Assembly (NCBI RefSeq): GCF_000968175.1
Contig: NZ_FO704551.1
Coordinates: 3,224,001 to 3,288,000 of the forward strand
Length of the DNA: 64,000 bases
Reading direction: 5' to 3'
Origin: Xenorhabdus poinarii G6
GTDB taxonomy: Bacteria; Pseudomonadota; Gammaproteobacteria; Enterobacterales; Enterobacteriaceae
A model generated the notes under the pieces. That model searched no databases. It was not told the origin of the DNA and saw nothing but the letters and a program-made list of their open reading frames with translations. Positions 1 to 8,245 of this stretch are shown here, one piece after another; position 1 is the stretch's first letter, and every line of letters begins with the position of its first letter. The position numbers and the translations under genes were made by a program.

Positions 1-680
1 TTTCTAATTCCGGTGAATCAAATGAGATTCTGGCATTAATTCCCGTTCTCAAGCGACAAAAAGTCCCGCTCATCTGCATGACAAACAATCGTGACAGTAG
101 CATGGGGAAAGCCTCAGATATCCACTTGTGCATTAAAACCCCGCAAGAAGCCTGCCCACTGGGATTGGCGCCCACAACCAGCACCACGGCAACCCTTGTC
201 ATGGGTGATGCATTAGCGCTTGCCCTTTTGCAAGCGCGTGGCTTTACTGCCGAAGACTTCGCACTTTCTCACCCTGGCGGGACACTCGGACGTAAACTGC
301 TGCTGCTGGCCAGTGATTTAATGGCCACGGGGGATAACATTCCTCATGTTCCCCAGACGGCGACGCTGCGGGAAGCGTTGATCGAAATCACCCGCAAAAA
401 ACTGGGGATGACCGTTATCTGCGATGATGACAGGCAGATCAAGGGAATTTTTACCGATGGCGACTTGCGTCGTGTATTCGATATGGGCATTGATTTAAAC
501 CATGCAAAAATCGCCGACGTCATGACGGCGGGGGGCATCCGTATTAAACCGAATGCCCTAGCGGTTGATGCTTTAAACTTAATGCAATCACGCCATATCA
601 CCTCACTATTAGTCACGGAAGGTGACAAACTACTTGGTGTATTACATATGCACGATCTTTTACAGGCCGGGGTCGTGTAA
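1..680 (+). CDS. kdsD: D-arabinose 5-phosphate isomerase, C-terminal part (gene runs in from the left)
   Basis: KdsD isomerises ribulose 5-phosphate to arabinose 5-phosphate, the first step of cytoplasmic Kdo synthesis for LPS. The frame is open from base 3 with no start, so the beginning lies outside the window; about 225 residues are visible of a usual ~328. The visible part starts inside the sugar-isomerase (SIS) domain (SNSGES, then the HPGGTLGRKLL segment) and continues into two C-terminal CBS domains (GIFTDGDLRR and GVLHMHDLL). It lies 53 bp upstream of kdsC, the usual enterobacterial order. The first in-frame ATG (base 78) is internal, because clear SIS sequence precedes it. Confidence 0.95.
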   Translation, partial: SNSGESNEILALIPVLKRQKVPLICMTNNRDSSMGKASDIHLCIKTPQEACPLGLAPTTSTTATLVMGDALALALLQARGFTAEDFALSHPGGTLGRKLLLLASDLMATGDNIPHVPQTATLREALIEITRKKLGMTVICDDDRQIKGIFTDGDLRRVFDMGIDLNHAKIADVMTAGGIRIKPNALAVDALNLMQSRHITSLLVTEGDKLLGVLHMHDLLQAGVV

Positions 681-733
681 AGCAAGTACACTGGTATCAA
701 TAAGCATGATATAAATCTTAAGAGAATGTTTTG

Positions 734-1297
734 ATGAGTCAAAAAGCATACCTGGACACCTGTTACGGCCCAGTCAGCAACGCCGTGATTGAAAAAGCCC
801 GCCAAATCCGTCTTCTGATTTGTGATGTCGATGGAGTCATGTCCGATGGCATCATCTACATGGGCAATGAAGGCGAAGAACTAAAAGCATTTAACGTGCG
901 TGATGGTTATGGTATCCGTTGCTTAATTACGTCGGGTATTGAAGTTGCTATCATTACTGGCCGCAACGCTAAACTGCTGGAAAATCGAGCAAAAACACTC
1001 GGTATTACCCATCTTTACCAAGGTCAGAACGATAAGGTTTTGGCGTATAAAGAACTGTTGGATAAACTAGCATTACAGCCAGAGCAAATCGCCTATATTG
1101 GTGATGATCTTATTGACTGGCCTGTCATGGCACAAGTTGGGTTATCTGTTGCCGTTGCTGATGCCCATCCATTACTGTTGCCGAAAGCAGATTATGTCAC
1201 TCAGACAGTCGGCGGTCGTGGGGCAGTCAGGGAACTTTGTGATTTGGTGCTCTTCGCTCAAAATAAGCTAGAAGACGCCAAAGGGTTATCCATCTAA
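734..1297 (+). CDS. kdsC: 3-deoxy-D-manno-octulosonate 8-phosphate phosphatase
   Basis: KdsC removes the phosphate from Kdo-8-phosphate to give free Kdo for LPS core synthesis. The protein is 187 aa, close to the 188 aa of E. coli, and is a HAD-superfamily C-type phosphatase without a cap domain. The catalytic motif DVDG (D31 nucleophile, D33) and the metal-binding GDDLIDWPVM segment near residue 120 are present. The start is ATG at 734; a TTG one codon earlier (731) is in frame but unnecessary. It sits between kdsD and lptC, so sugar synthesis is coupled to LPS export genes. Confidence 0.97.
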   Translation: MSQKAYLDTCYGPVSNAVIEKARQIRLLICDVDGVMSDGIIYMGNEGEELKAFNVRDGYGIRCLITSGIEVAIITGRNAKLLENRAKTLGITHLYQGQNDKVLAYKELLDKLALQPEQIAYIGDDLIDWPVMAQVGLSVAVADAHPLLLPKADYVTQTVGGRGAVRELCDLVLFAQNKLEDAKGLSI

Positions 1298-1319
1298 ATT
1301 AAAACTGAAAAAAGAAATA

Positions 1320-1913
1320 ATGAGCAAAATTCGATCCTGGTTGATCGCAATACTGGCCCTGATCGCGCTTGCGCTGATCGGCTGGAATTTATCAAATGTC
1401 AATGATGGGGCTTCGCTCCCCATTGTGGATGACGGTTATCCTAATTATCAAACACAAGAAGCCATTACGTTTGTCTATGACCCTGAAGGTAAGCTGGCTT
1501 ACAAGCTGGTCGCTGATGACGTTAAAAACTATACGAAAACGAAGCAAACTTGGTTTACCAACCCGGTATTGACAACATTTGATCCCAATGGTGCCCCCGG
1601 CGCCCCGATACCCACATGGACAGTGCGATCGAATCAGGCCAAACTGACTAACGATAACATGCTCTATCTGTATGGGGATGTCCAAGTGGATAGCCTGACC
1701 GATGCGTCACAATTGCAGCGGATCACAACAGACAATGCGACTGTCAATCTCACGACACAGGATGTCGCATCCGATAACCGGGTGGCCCTCACTGGCGTCG
1801 GACTGAAATCTGTTGGCATGAAAATGCGTGGCAATCTGCGAAACAAAACTGCTGAATTGATTGAAAAGGTGACTACTCAATATGAGATCCCACATGAACA
1901 ACCTAATCCGTAA
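1320..1913 (+). CDS. lptC: LPS export bitopic membrane protein LptC
   Basis: LptC is the inner-membrane part of the Lpt bridge. It takes LPS from LptB2FG and hands it to periplasmic LptA. The protein is 197 aa (family about 190), with one N-terminal transmembrane helix (residues 7-24) followed by a periplasmic beta-jellyroll of the OstA-like type. It starts 22 bp after kdsC and its 3' end overlaps lptA by 32 bp, implying translational coupling. The order lptC-lptA-lptB is the usual one. Confidence 0.95.
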   Translation: MSKIRSWLIAILALIALALIGWNLSNVNDGASLPIVDDGYPNYQTQEAITFVYDPEGKLAYKLVADDVKNYTKTKQTWFTNPVLTTFDPNGAPGAPIPTWTVRSNQAKLTNDNMLYLYGDVQVDSLTDASQLQRITTDNATVNLTTQDVASDNRVALTGVGLKSVGMKMRGNLRNKTAELIEKVTTQYEIPHEQPNP

Positions 1914-2442
1914 TACCGTGATTGCCGGTACCCTGTTTGCCGTCAGCCTGCCCGTACTGGCTCTAAAAGAGGATACAAAAAAGCCCATTACCATCGACTC
2001 CGCCAAACAGTCGCTGGATTTAACGGGGAACATTGCCACATTTACAGATAATGTTATCGTCAAGCAAGGCTCAATCGACATTCATGCCGATAAAGTCGTT
2101 GTGACCCGCCCGGGCGGAAACGCCGATAAAACCGTTATCGAAGCTTACGGTAACCCGGCCACTTTTTATCAATTACAAGATGATGGCAAACCGCTCAAAG
2201 GCCATGCGTCAAAGATGCGCTATGAAACCGATAAAGAGCTGGTCGAGCTGACGGGCAATGCCTATCTTGAACAGCTAGACAGCAACATCAAAGGCGATAA
2301 AATCACGTATCTGGTGCCAACACAACAGATGGAAGCCTTTAGTAATAAAGGTAAACATGTCACCACCGTCCTGTTACCTGCCCAGCTACAGGAAAAAGAT
2401 TCCGGGGTTAACCACGCTGATGCTCATAAAAAGAGTCAATAA
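1882..2442 (+). CDS. lptA: LPS-binding periplasmic bridge protein LptA
   Basis: LptA oligomers form the periplasmic bridge that carries LPS from LptC to LptD. The protein is 186 aa, with a signal peptide of about 27 residues ending SLPVLA, then the OstA/LptA beta-jellyroll with conserved [15 protein letters not shown] and [10 protein letters not shown] segments. The start at 1882, inside lptC, gives the same signal-peptide length as E. coli; the ATG at 1894 is an alternative. It is followed 20 bp later by lptB. Confidence 0.95.
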   Translation: MRSHMNNLIRNTVIAGTLFAVSLPVLALKEDTKKPITIDSAKQSLDLTGNIATFTDNVIVKQGSIDIHADKVVVTRPGGNADKTVIEAYGNPATFYQLQDDGKPLKGHASKMRYETDKELVELTGNAYLEQLDSNIKGDKITYLVPTQQMEAFSNKGKHVTTVLLPAQLQEKDSGVNHADAHKKSQ

Positions 2443-2462
2443 GGACTAATGGCAAGACTAAT

Positions 2463-3188
2463 ATGGCAATATTAAACGCAGAAAACCTGGCGAAAGCATA
2501 TAAAGGCCGTAAGGTCGTTGAAGACGTCAGCCTCAATGTGAAGTCGGGAGAAATTGTTGGCTTACTCGGCCCCAACGGGGCAGGTAAAACCACGACGTTC
2601 TACATGGTGGTTGGCATTGTTGCTCGTGATGCGGGTTCGATCGCCATTGATGAAGAAGATATCAGCCTGCTGCCCCTGCATGAACGTGCCCGTCGCGGAA
2701 TCGGTTACTTGCCTCAGGAAGCTTCCATTTTCCGTCGCTTGAGTGTCTTTGACAATTTGATGTCTGTACTGGAGATCCGCAAAGATCTGACCCAAGAGCA
2801 AAGAAAAGAACGGGCAGAAGCGCTGATGGAAGAATTTCACATTTCTCACCTGCGCGATAGCCTTGGCCAATCGCTTTCCGGTGGTGAGCGCCGTCGTGTG
2901 GAAATTGCCCGGGCGCTGGCTGCCAATCCTAAATTCATCCTGTTAGATGAACCTTTTGCTGGCGTTGATCCGATTTCCGTACTGGATATTAAAAAGATCA
3001 TTCAGCACCTGCGGGACTGCGGCTTAGGGGTACTCATTACTGACCATAATGTGCGTGAAACATTGGATGTCTGTGAACGAGCCTATATCGTCAGTCAAGG
3101 TCACCTGATTGCCCACGGTACGCCAACGGATATCCTGAATAACGAGCAGGTCAAACGTGTCTATTTGGGTGAAGGTTTCCGCTTATAA
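2463..3188 (+). CDS. lptB: LPS export ABC transporter ATPase LptB
   Basis: LptB powers LPS extraction by LptFG at the inner membrane. The protein is 241 aa, identical in length to E. coli. Walker A is GPNGAGKT (residues 36-43), followed by the LSGGE signature, Walker [13 protein letters not shown] and the TDHNVRET switch-histidine region. It is the third gene of lptCAB and is followed 69 bp later by rpoN, a conserved linkage. Confidence 0.98.
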   Translation: MAILNAENLAKAYKGRKVVEDVSLNVKSGEIVGLLGPNGAGKTTTFYMVVGIVARDAGSIAIDEEDISLLPLHERARRGIGYLPQEASIFRRLSVFDNLMSVLEIRKDLTQEQRKERAEALMEEFHISHLRDSLGQSLSGGERRRVEIARALAANPKFILLDEPFAGVDPISVLDIKKIIQHLRDCGLGVLITDHNVRETLDVCERAYIVSQGHLIAHGTPTDILNNEQVKRVYLGEGFRL

Positions 3189-3257
3189 CCGCCATCCTTC
3201 TGTCAGGCGCAATCCAGGGAATCACTCAGGCGAGATTAAGGAGAAAGTGGTCACGCT

Positions 3258-4697
3258 ATGAAGCAAAGTTTGCAACTCAAACTCAGTCAGCAATTGACAA
3301 TGACACCACAACTCCAGCAAGCCATTCGTTTGTTGCAGCTATCGACGTTTGAACTTCAGCAAGAAATTCAGCAGGCTTTGGAAACCAATCCGTTGCTTGA
3401 ACAGAGTGATCCGCATCAGGAAGTGGAGAATCAGGTACTTTCTGATGTGGAAACAGAAGTTATGGATACCCGTGAAGCACTTGAACAGAAGGATATGCCT
3501 GAAGAGTTGCCGCTGGATGCCAGTTGGGATGAAATTTACGCCGCTGGCACACCGTCAGGCACCAGTAACGATTACACCGCCGATGATTTTCCTGTCTATC
3601 AGGGAGAAACTACCCAGACATTGCAAGATTACCTCATGTGGCAGGCCACATTAACACCATTTACAGAAACGGATGCGGCGATTGCCACTTCAATTATTGA
3701 TGCCATTGATGACAACGGTTACCTGAGCACGTCCATTGAAGAGATTCTTGCCAGCATGGGGGATGATGCGCTGACTTTGGCCGAAGTCGAAACCGTCCTT
3801 AAGCGCATACAGCATTTTGATCCGATTGGTGTTGCTGCCCGTGACTTACGCGAATGTTTGCTGATCCAGCTTTCAGTACTACCGTCAGACACACCTTACC
3901 TGAATGAAGCCAGGCGGGTTACCGATCATTACCTTGATCTGCTGGGTAACCGAGACTTCCGTAATTTATTACGTCAGAGCAAATTAAAAGAGCGTGTTCT
4001 GAAAGGGGCCATTGATATCATTCAATCACTAGAGCCAAAACCGGGTCTGGCCATCAATACAGGGGAATCTGAATATGTTATTCCAGATGTCTTGGTGCGG
4101 AAAGAAAATGAAAACTGGCAAGTTAGCCTAAATACCGATAGCATTCCCCGTCTGCACATCAACCAACACTATGCAGCCTTGGGGAAACAGGCCAATAATG
4201 AAAGTGACAGCCTGTTCATACGCAATAACTTGCAAGAGGCCAAGTGGCTCATCAAAAGCCTCGAAAGCCGTAATGAAACGTTATTGAAAGTCGCCGTCAG
4301 CATTGTTGAACAGCAACAAGATTTTTTTGAGTATGGTGAAGAACACATGAAACCACTGGTACTGGCAGATATCGCCTACCAGGTTGATATGCATGAATCC
4401 ACCATCTCCCGTGTGACGACACAGAAGTACCTGTATAGTCCACGCGGTATTTTTGAGCTTAAATATTTTTTTTCCAGTCACGTCAATACAGAGAGTGGCG
4501 GTGAAGCCTCTTCGACGGCAATACGTGCGCTGGTGAAAAAACTGGTCGCGGCAGAAAACCCGGCCAAACCACTAAGTGACAGTAAATTGACCAGCCTGCT
4601 CACTGAACAAGGTATTCAGGTTGCGCGCCGGACTGTCGCAAAATATAGAGAGTCGTTATCCATCCCGCCTTCAAATCAACGTAAAAAACTGGTTTGA
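3258..4697 (+). CDS. rpoN: RNA polymerase sigma-54 factor
   Basis: RpoN directs polymerase to -24/-12 promoters that need enhancer-binding activators. The protein is 479 aa (E. coli 477). Region I is the Gln/Leu-rich N-terminus (residues 1-50, with [16 protein letters not shown] sequence), then an acidic region II, the core-binding domain, the helix-turn-helix, and the RpoN box [10 protein letters not shown] at residues 456-465, which reads the -24 element. It heads the rpoN-hpf-ptsN-rapZ-npr group typical of enterobacteria. Confidence 0.98.
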   Translation: MKQSLQLKLSQQLTMTPQLQQAIRLLQLSTFELQQEIQQALETNPLLEQSDPHQEVENQVLSDVETEVMDTREALEQKDMPEELPLDASWDEIYAAGTPSGTSNDYTADDFPVYQGETTQTLQDYLMWQATLTPFTETDAAIATSIIDAIDDNGYLSTSIEEILASMGDDALTLAEVETVLKRIQHFDPIGVAARDLRECLLIQLSVLPSDTPYLNEARRVTDHYLDLLGNRDFRNLLRQSKLKERVLKGAIDIIQSLEPKPGLAINTGESEYVIPDVLVRKENENWQVSLNTDSIPRLHINQHYAALGKQANNESDSLFIRNNLQEAKWLIKSLESRNETLLKVAVSIVEQQQDFFEYGEEHMKPLVLADIAYQVDMHESTISRVTTQKYLYSPRGIFELKYFFSSHVNTESGGEASSTAIRALVKKLVAAENPAKPLSDSKLTSLLTEQGIQVARRTVAKYRESLSIPPSNQRKKLV

Positions 4698-4720
4698 ACA
4701 ACACAGAGAAGGAAAACACC

Positions 4721-5008
4721 ATGCAACTCAATATCACAGGCCATAACATTGAAATCACAGATGCACTTCGCAACATTGTGAACAGCAAATGCAGCAAATT
4801 GGATCAATATTTCAATAAGATTCATCTCATCCAGGTCATACTCCGGGTGGAAAAGGTGGAGCGGATCGCCGAAGCCACGGTGCATATTAACGGAGGCGAG
4901 TTGCATGCAACCGCAGAACATGAAGACATGTATGCGGCCATTGATGTGCTGGTCGATAAACTGGCGCGTCAATTGACCAAACACAAAAGTAAATTGAGAC
5001 AACATTAA
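4721..5008 (+). CDS. hpf: Ribosome hibernation promoting factor
   Basis: HPF binds the 30S decoding centre in stationary phase and promotes 100S ribosome dimers. The protein is 95 aa, the short gamma-proteobacterial form without the long C-terminal tail. It begins MQLNITGHNIEIT at ATG 4721, after a purine-rich Shine-Dalgarno sequence (AGAGAAGG) at 4705-4712. An upstream in-frame TTG at 4694 overlapping rpoN is unlikely, because it would add nine residues absent from the family. Confidence 0.95.
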   Translation: MQLNITGHNIEITDALRNIVNSKCSKLDQYFNKIHLIQVILRVEKVERIAEATVHINGGELHATAEHEDMYAAIDVLVDKLARQLTKHKSKLRQH

Positions 5009-5074
5009 TCGCTTTCAGGCAACGGGGCCATCATAAAATTACCACTGTTCTCTCTATAAACACCTTTTAGGTAA

Positions 5075-5200
5075 CACCATGCGATCTTTCGGTCGGTGGT
5101 GATCTTTCGATTTGTACCGATGTATTTCAAGGTGTTGAACGAACGAAAGTTCGGTTCTGGTGCAGTGAATCAATACCAGATGCCCGTCAGGCATCTGGTA
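5075..5200 (+). promoter_or_regulatory. Structured RNA leader (three stem-loops) between hpf and ptsN
   Basis: Three stem-loops can be drawn in the 206-bp hpf-ptsN gap. The first is at 5075-5101: outer CACCA/TGGTG, then an inner CGATC/GGTCG stem with one G-T wobble and a TTTC loop. The second is at 5137-5157: an 8-bp stem with one bulge closed by a GAAA (GNRA) tetraloop. The third is at 5174-5200: a perfect 11-bp stem with loop CGTCA, ending 14 bp before the ptsN start. None has a following T-run, so these are not ordinary terminators. Role unknown: candidate ptsN leader, RNase processing site or small RNA. Confidence 0.5.
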
Positions 5201-5214
5201 GAACAAGGCCCTAA

Positions 5215-5694
5215 GTGAATAAAGAAATGAACAACGAAACAGATTTACCCCTAAGCTCAGTCCTTTCACCCGAATGTACACGCCACAATGTACTTTGTTC
5301 GAGTAAAAAGCGAGCTTTAGAGATTATCAGCGAACTGGCATCAAAACAGCTTGGCGTATCAGAAAATAGCGTATTTGAGGCTATACTTTCCCGCGAGAAA
5401 GTTGGCACTACCGGGATCGGGAACGGGATTGCAATCCCTCACGGCAAATTAGATAAAGAGAGTTCGGCGAATGCCGTTGGGGTATTTTTACATCTAGAAC
5501 ACCCCATTACCTTTGATGCCATTGATAATCAACCTGTTGACTTATTGTTCGCTTTATTAGTGCCATCAGATCAATGTCAAACTCATTTACACTCACTATC
5601 ATTGATTGCAAAACGTCTTGCAGACAAAAACTTCTGCCGTCGTCTGCGCTCAGCTCTGAGTGATGATGAATTATATAAAATCATTACTGAATAA
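5215..5694 (+). CDS. ptsN: Nitrogen-PTS EIIA component
   Basis: PtsN (EIIA-Ntr) receives phosphate from NPr and regulates potassium transport and other targets according to its phosphorylation state. It is a 155-159 aa EIIA fructose/mannitol-type domain, with the phosphorylated His in the GIAIPHGKL motif. The longer form uses GTG 5215, with AAGG 6 bp upstream. ATG 5227 gives the protein matching the E. coli N-terminus (MNNETDLPLSSVL) but has a weaker ribosome site. It lies in the rpoN-linked nitrogen-PTS cluster with rapZ and npr. Confidence 0.95.
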   Translation: MNKEMNNETDLPLSSVLSPECTRHNVLCSSKKRALEIISELASKQLGVSENSVFEAILSREKVGTTGIGNGIAIPHGKLDKESSANAVGVFLHLEHPITFDAIDNQPVDLLFALLVPSDQCQTHLHSLSLIAKRLADKNFCRRLRSALSDDELYKIITE

Positions 5695-5733
5695 ATAGTG
5701 ATGACAATTGTAAACATTTAGGAGAGTCACCTC

Positions 5734-6585
5734 ATGGTGCTGATGATAGTCAGTGGTCGTTCAGGGTCAGGGAAATCTGTCGCGCTGCGTGCCCTGGAAG
5801 ACATGGGCTTCTATTGTGTGGACAACCTGCCGGTTGTGTTGCTACCAGAGCTGGCAAGCTCACTGGTTGAACGCGATATTTCAGCAGCAGTTAGCATTGA
5901 TGTCAGAAACATGCCGGAGTCACCCGAAATTTTTGAAGAAGCCCTGACGAAACTCCCTGACAGTTTTTCACCACAGCTACTGTTTTTGGATGCAGATCGT
6001 AATACCCTGATCCGTCGCTACAGTGACACGCGCCGTTTGCATCCGCTATCCAGCAAAAATCTGTCACTGGAAAGTGCCATTGACCAAGAAAGCGATTTGC
6101 TTGAACCACTGCGTTCACGGGCCGACTTGATTATCGACACATCGGAAATGTCCGTTCATGAACTGGCAGAGATGCTCAGAACCCGTTTACTGGGCAAACG
6201 GGAACGTGAACTGACAATGGTGTTTGAATCTTTTGGTTTCAAACATGGTATTCCCATTGACGCCGATTATGTTTTCGATGTGCGTTTCCTGCCAAACCCG
6301 CACTGGGACCCGAAACTGCGCCCTATGACGGGTTTAGATCGCCCTGTCGCCGCATTTTTGGATCGCCACACTGAAGTTCATAATTTCATTTATCAAACAC
6401 GTAGCTATCTTGAACTTTGGTTACCTATGCTGGAAACCAATAATCGCAGCTACCTGACTGTCGCGATTGGTTGTACCGGTGGTAAACACCGTTCGGTCTA
6501 TGTTGCCGAACAGCTAGCCGATTATTTCCGATCTCGTGGTAAAAACGTGCAGTCACGTCACCGCACACTGGAAAAACGTAAATAG
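5734..6585 (+). CDS. rapZ: RNase adaptor protein RapZ
   Basis: RapZ binds the sRNA GlmZ and delivers it to RNase E, adjusting GlmS and amino-sugar supply for the envelope. The protein is 283 aa (E. coli 284) and almost the whole sequence is recognisable. Walker A GRSGSGKS is at residues 8-15. The C-terminal domain has the conserved [11 protein letters not shown] segment, and the end is basic ([10 protein letters not shown]), as needed for RNA binding. It has a good Shine-Dalgarno (AGGAG) before ATG 5734 and lies 39 bp after ptsN. Confidence 0.98.
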   Translation: MVLMIVSGRSGSGKSVALRALEDMGFYCVDNLPVVLLPELASSLVERDISAAVSIDVRNMPESPEIFEEALTKLPDSFSPQLLFLDADRNTLIRRYSDTRRLHPLSSKNLSLESAIDQESDLLEPLRSRADLIIDTSEMSVHELAEMLRTRLLGKRERELTMVFESFGFKHGIPIDADYVFDVRFLPNPHWDPKLRPMTGLDRPVAAFLDRHTEVHNFIYQTRSYLELWLPMLETNNRSYLTVAIGCTGGKHRSVYVAEQLADYFRSRGKNVQSRHRTLEKRK

Positions 6586-6605
6586 CACGCCCCATAAAGC
6601 AAAGC

Positions 6606-6878
6606 ATGACAGTCAAAAAGCGGCTTGAAATTAAAAACCGGCTTGGTATGCATGCCAGACCTGCGATGAAACTCCACGACCTTGTGTTGCAATTTCAATC
6701 GCAGGTCATTTTGCGCAACAGTCGTCATATTCAGGCTGAGGCTTGCAGTGTCATTGCCATGTTAATGTTAGATTCCGAACAAGGTAGCTATATTGAAGTT
6801 GAAGCGACCGGGCCGGATGAAGAGCAGGCTCTGGCGGCGATTACCGAACTTTTCAACGCAGGATTTGATGAGGAATAG
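6606..6878 (+). CDS. ptsO: Nitrogen-PTS phosphocarrier NPr
   Basis: NPr is the HPr-like carrier that passes phosphate from EI-Ntr to PtsN. The protein is 90 aa with the HPr fold; the phosphorylatable His16 sits in [10 protein letters not shown], and the central [14 protein letters not shown] segment is in place. It starts 20 bp after rapZ and closes the rpoN cluster. No clear intrinsic terminator is visible in the 145 bp that follow. Confidence 0.96.
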   Translation: MTVKKRLEIKNRLGMHARPAMKLHDLVLQFQSQVILRNSRHIQAEACSVIAMLMLDSEQGSYIEVEATGPDEEQALAAITELFNAGFDEE

Positions 6879-7023
6879 TTGCGCATCTATCCAATAGATC
6901 AAATTACCCACCCAACCGATAGTGTCATATTAATAACATTAGCCGGCTGATAAGCTATCTTCGCTCATTAGACCACAACATTTTTACAGCGCGTTTTGGA
7001 ACTCATCTATACAGAAAAAACAC

Positions 7024-7563
7024 TCACTTCTTATAAGGATTGCTTTTTTCTGATTGATCTTCATTTGAGGGCGAGATCTCATAAAACATATCACAATTGC
7101 TCGATATGCTATTACGCATTGTTATAAATAATTGACTATTTTCTTTTGTTAAAAAATAATAACTTGGATAATTATTTTTGGGATATAGAGTAGCAAAAAC
7201 AGGGATAATTTGATTTTTATCATGACAATCAAGATCAGGGAAATACTCTTCGGAGTAAACAATTTCCTTATCTCTGATAAAAATAAATTTCAATCCAACA
7301 TCAGTAAATCGATATTGCATACCAATAGCATTATTGATCGATTTTGAATTTTTTCCGTCGGGGAAAATATAAGCCCTATCCCAGCTAAAGGGGGTTAAAT
7401 CTTTAAAATCAACCAAACATTCTTGATTTATCTGGCAATGTTTATTACTGTAATCAACGATAACCTCTTTGATATCCCACTGTCTAAAAGAGAAAAAATA
7501 GACAAAAGTTAGAATAGCAAATGCACTTAAAATAAGTAGTATTTTTTTATTACTTACCTTCAT
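7024..7563 (-). CDS. Hypothetical single-pass membrane or exported protein
   Basis: Not recognised. The protein is 179 aa, with a basic N-terminus and a hydrophobic helix at residues 7-24 (ILLILSAFAILTFVYFF), without a lipobox. The rest, rich in aromatic and charged residues, would lie in the periplasm. Four cysteines could pair as two disulfides. The region is AT-rich compared with rapZ and npr, suggesting acquired or fast-evolving DNA. It is transcribed against its neighbours. The start is the ATG at 7561-7563. Confidence 0.6.
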   Translation of the reverse strand: MKVSNKKILLILSAFAILTFVYFFSFRQWDIKEVIVDYSNKHCQINQECLVDFKDLTPFSWDRAYIFPDGKNSKSINNAIGMQYRFTDVGLKFIFIRDKEIVYSEEYFPDLDCHDKNQIIPVFATLYPKNNYPSYYFLTKENSQLFITMRNSISSNCDMFYEISPSNEDQSEKSNPYKK

Positions 7564-7589
7564 TTTTTAATTTCCCTTTACTAATCGAT

Positions 7590-7808
7590 TTGCTCAATAA
7601 CCAAATTGGTCGCCATATTGGTTTGCACGCAAGCACAAAATCAATGAAGGACTTGGCACTCGTTGTACTGGAGACGTTCCATAAAGAGGGGTTATATATC
7701 GCTGTTAAAAACGCGAATGCCTATGACGTCGTAAAAGAAAAAATTAGCGACCATCAATACCATTATATGAAATCCGTCTTCCAAAGCCTCGATGAAAACG
7801 GACAATAA
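7590..7808 (+). CDS. Small hypothetical protein
   Basis: Not recognised. The reading frame gives 72 aa from TTG 7590, or 54 aa from ATG 7644 (MKDLALVVLETFHKEG). No strong ribosome site is seen at either, so the start is uncertain. The protein is hydrophilic and predicted mostly helical, without signal or membrane segments. It ends 30 bp before a clear intrinsic terminator, which supports real transcription. The frame stays open upstream of TTG into the neighbouring minus-strand gene, so it could be the 3' remnant of a longer gene. Confidence 0.4.
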   Translation: MLNNQIGRHIGLHASTKSMKDLALVVLETFHKEGLYIAVKNANAYDVVKEKISDHQYHYMKSVFQSLDENGQ

Positions 7809-7838
7809 AATCCGTATGGTTCCCTGATTAAGATGTGT

Positions 7839-7870
7839 CCTCAGATTTTTATCTGAGGGCCTTTTATGGG
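7839..7870 (+). terminator. Rho-independent terminator
   Basis: A perfect 8-bp stem (CCTCAGAT / ATCTGAGG at 7839-7846 and 7851-7858) with a TTTT loop, followed by GCCTTTT. It closes the small plus-strand gene ending at 7808. Confidence 0.8.
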
Positions 7871-8245
7871 GCCGGAAAATTTTTAACGTGTTGTTACGAT
7901 ATCTGCATTGACTATATGCCATCTCCTTTCTTCACCCTCTCCCGTTCACGTTTTTTGACCATATCCGATTTTGACAATAGCAAGAAACAAGTCATTAAAA
8001 CTGACAAAAGATAAAAAAACCTTCCTATATCCTGCAAGTAGATCCTTCTTCAATTCTAAAAATGATTGGCCAAAACCATTAACACAGTTAATAAAACTGA
8101 CTATTTATAAATAGTATTAGATATATAATAAATGTTATCTTTCAATAATTTAAACATGTGAAATAAATTAATAAAAAACTTATCATTAAGTGTTTTTTAC
8201 GTACCGTGCATTGCACGCATAAATCCTAAACTGGAGATTTACTTC
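7871..8245. other. AT-rich intergenic region upstream of the racemase gene
   Basis: No gene is seen here. The stretch is strongly AT-rich between about 7990 and 8200 and must carry the promoter of the plus-strand racemase gene. A 6-bp inverted repeat (CGTGCA / TGCACG, 8205-8217) lies 29 bp before the start codon and could act as an operator or leader hairpin. Confidence 0.5.

Noticed and set aside
344..805. 153-aa minus-strand reading frame
   Set aside because: Antisense shadow of kdsD and the start of kdsC, both clearly real; its sequence has no domain-like pattern.
8205..8217. Short palindrome CGTGCA-T-TGCACG as a possible regulator site
   Set aside because: Noted in the intergenic entry only; six bases per arm without a known match is too little for a separate call.
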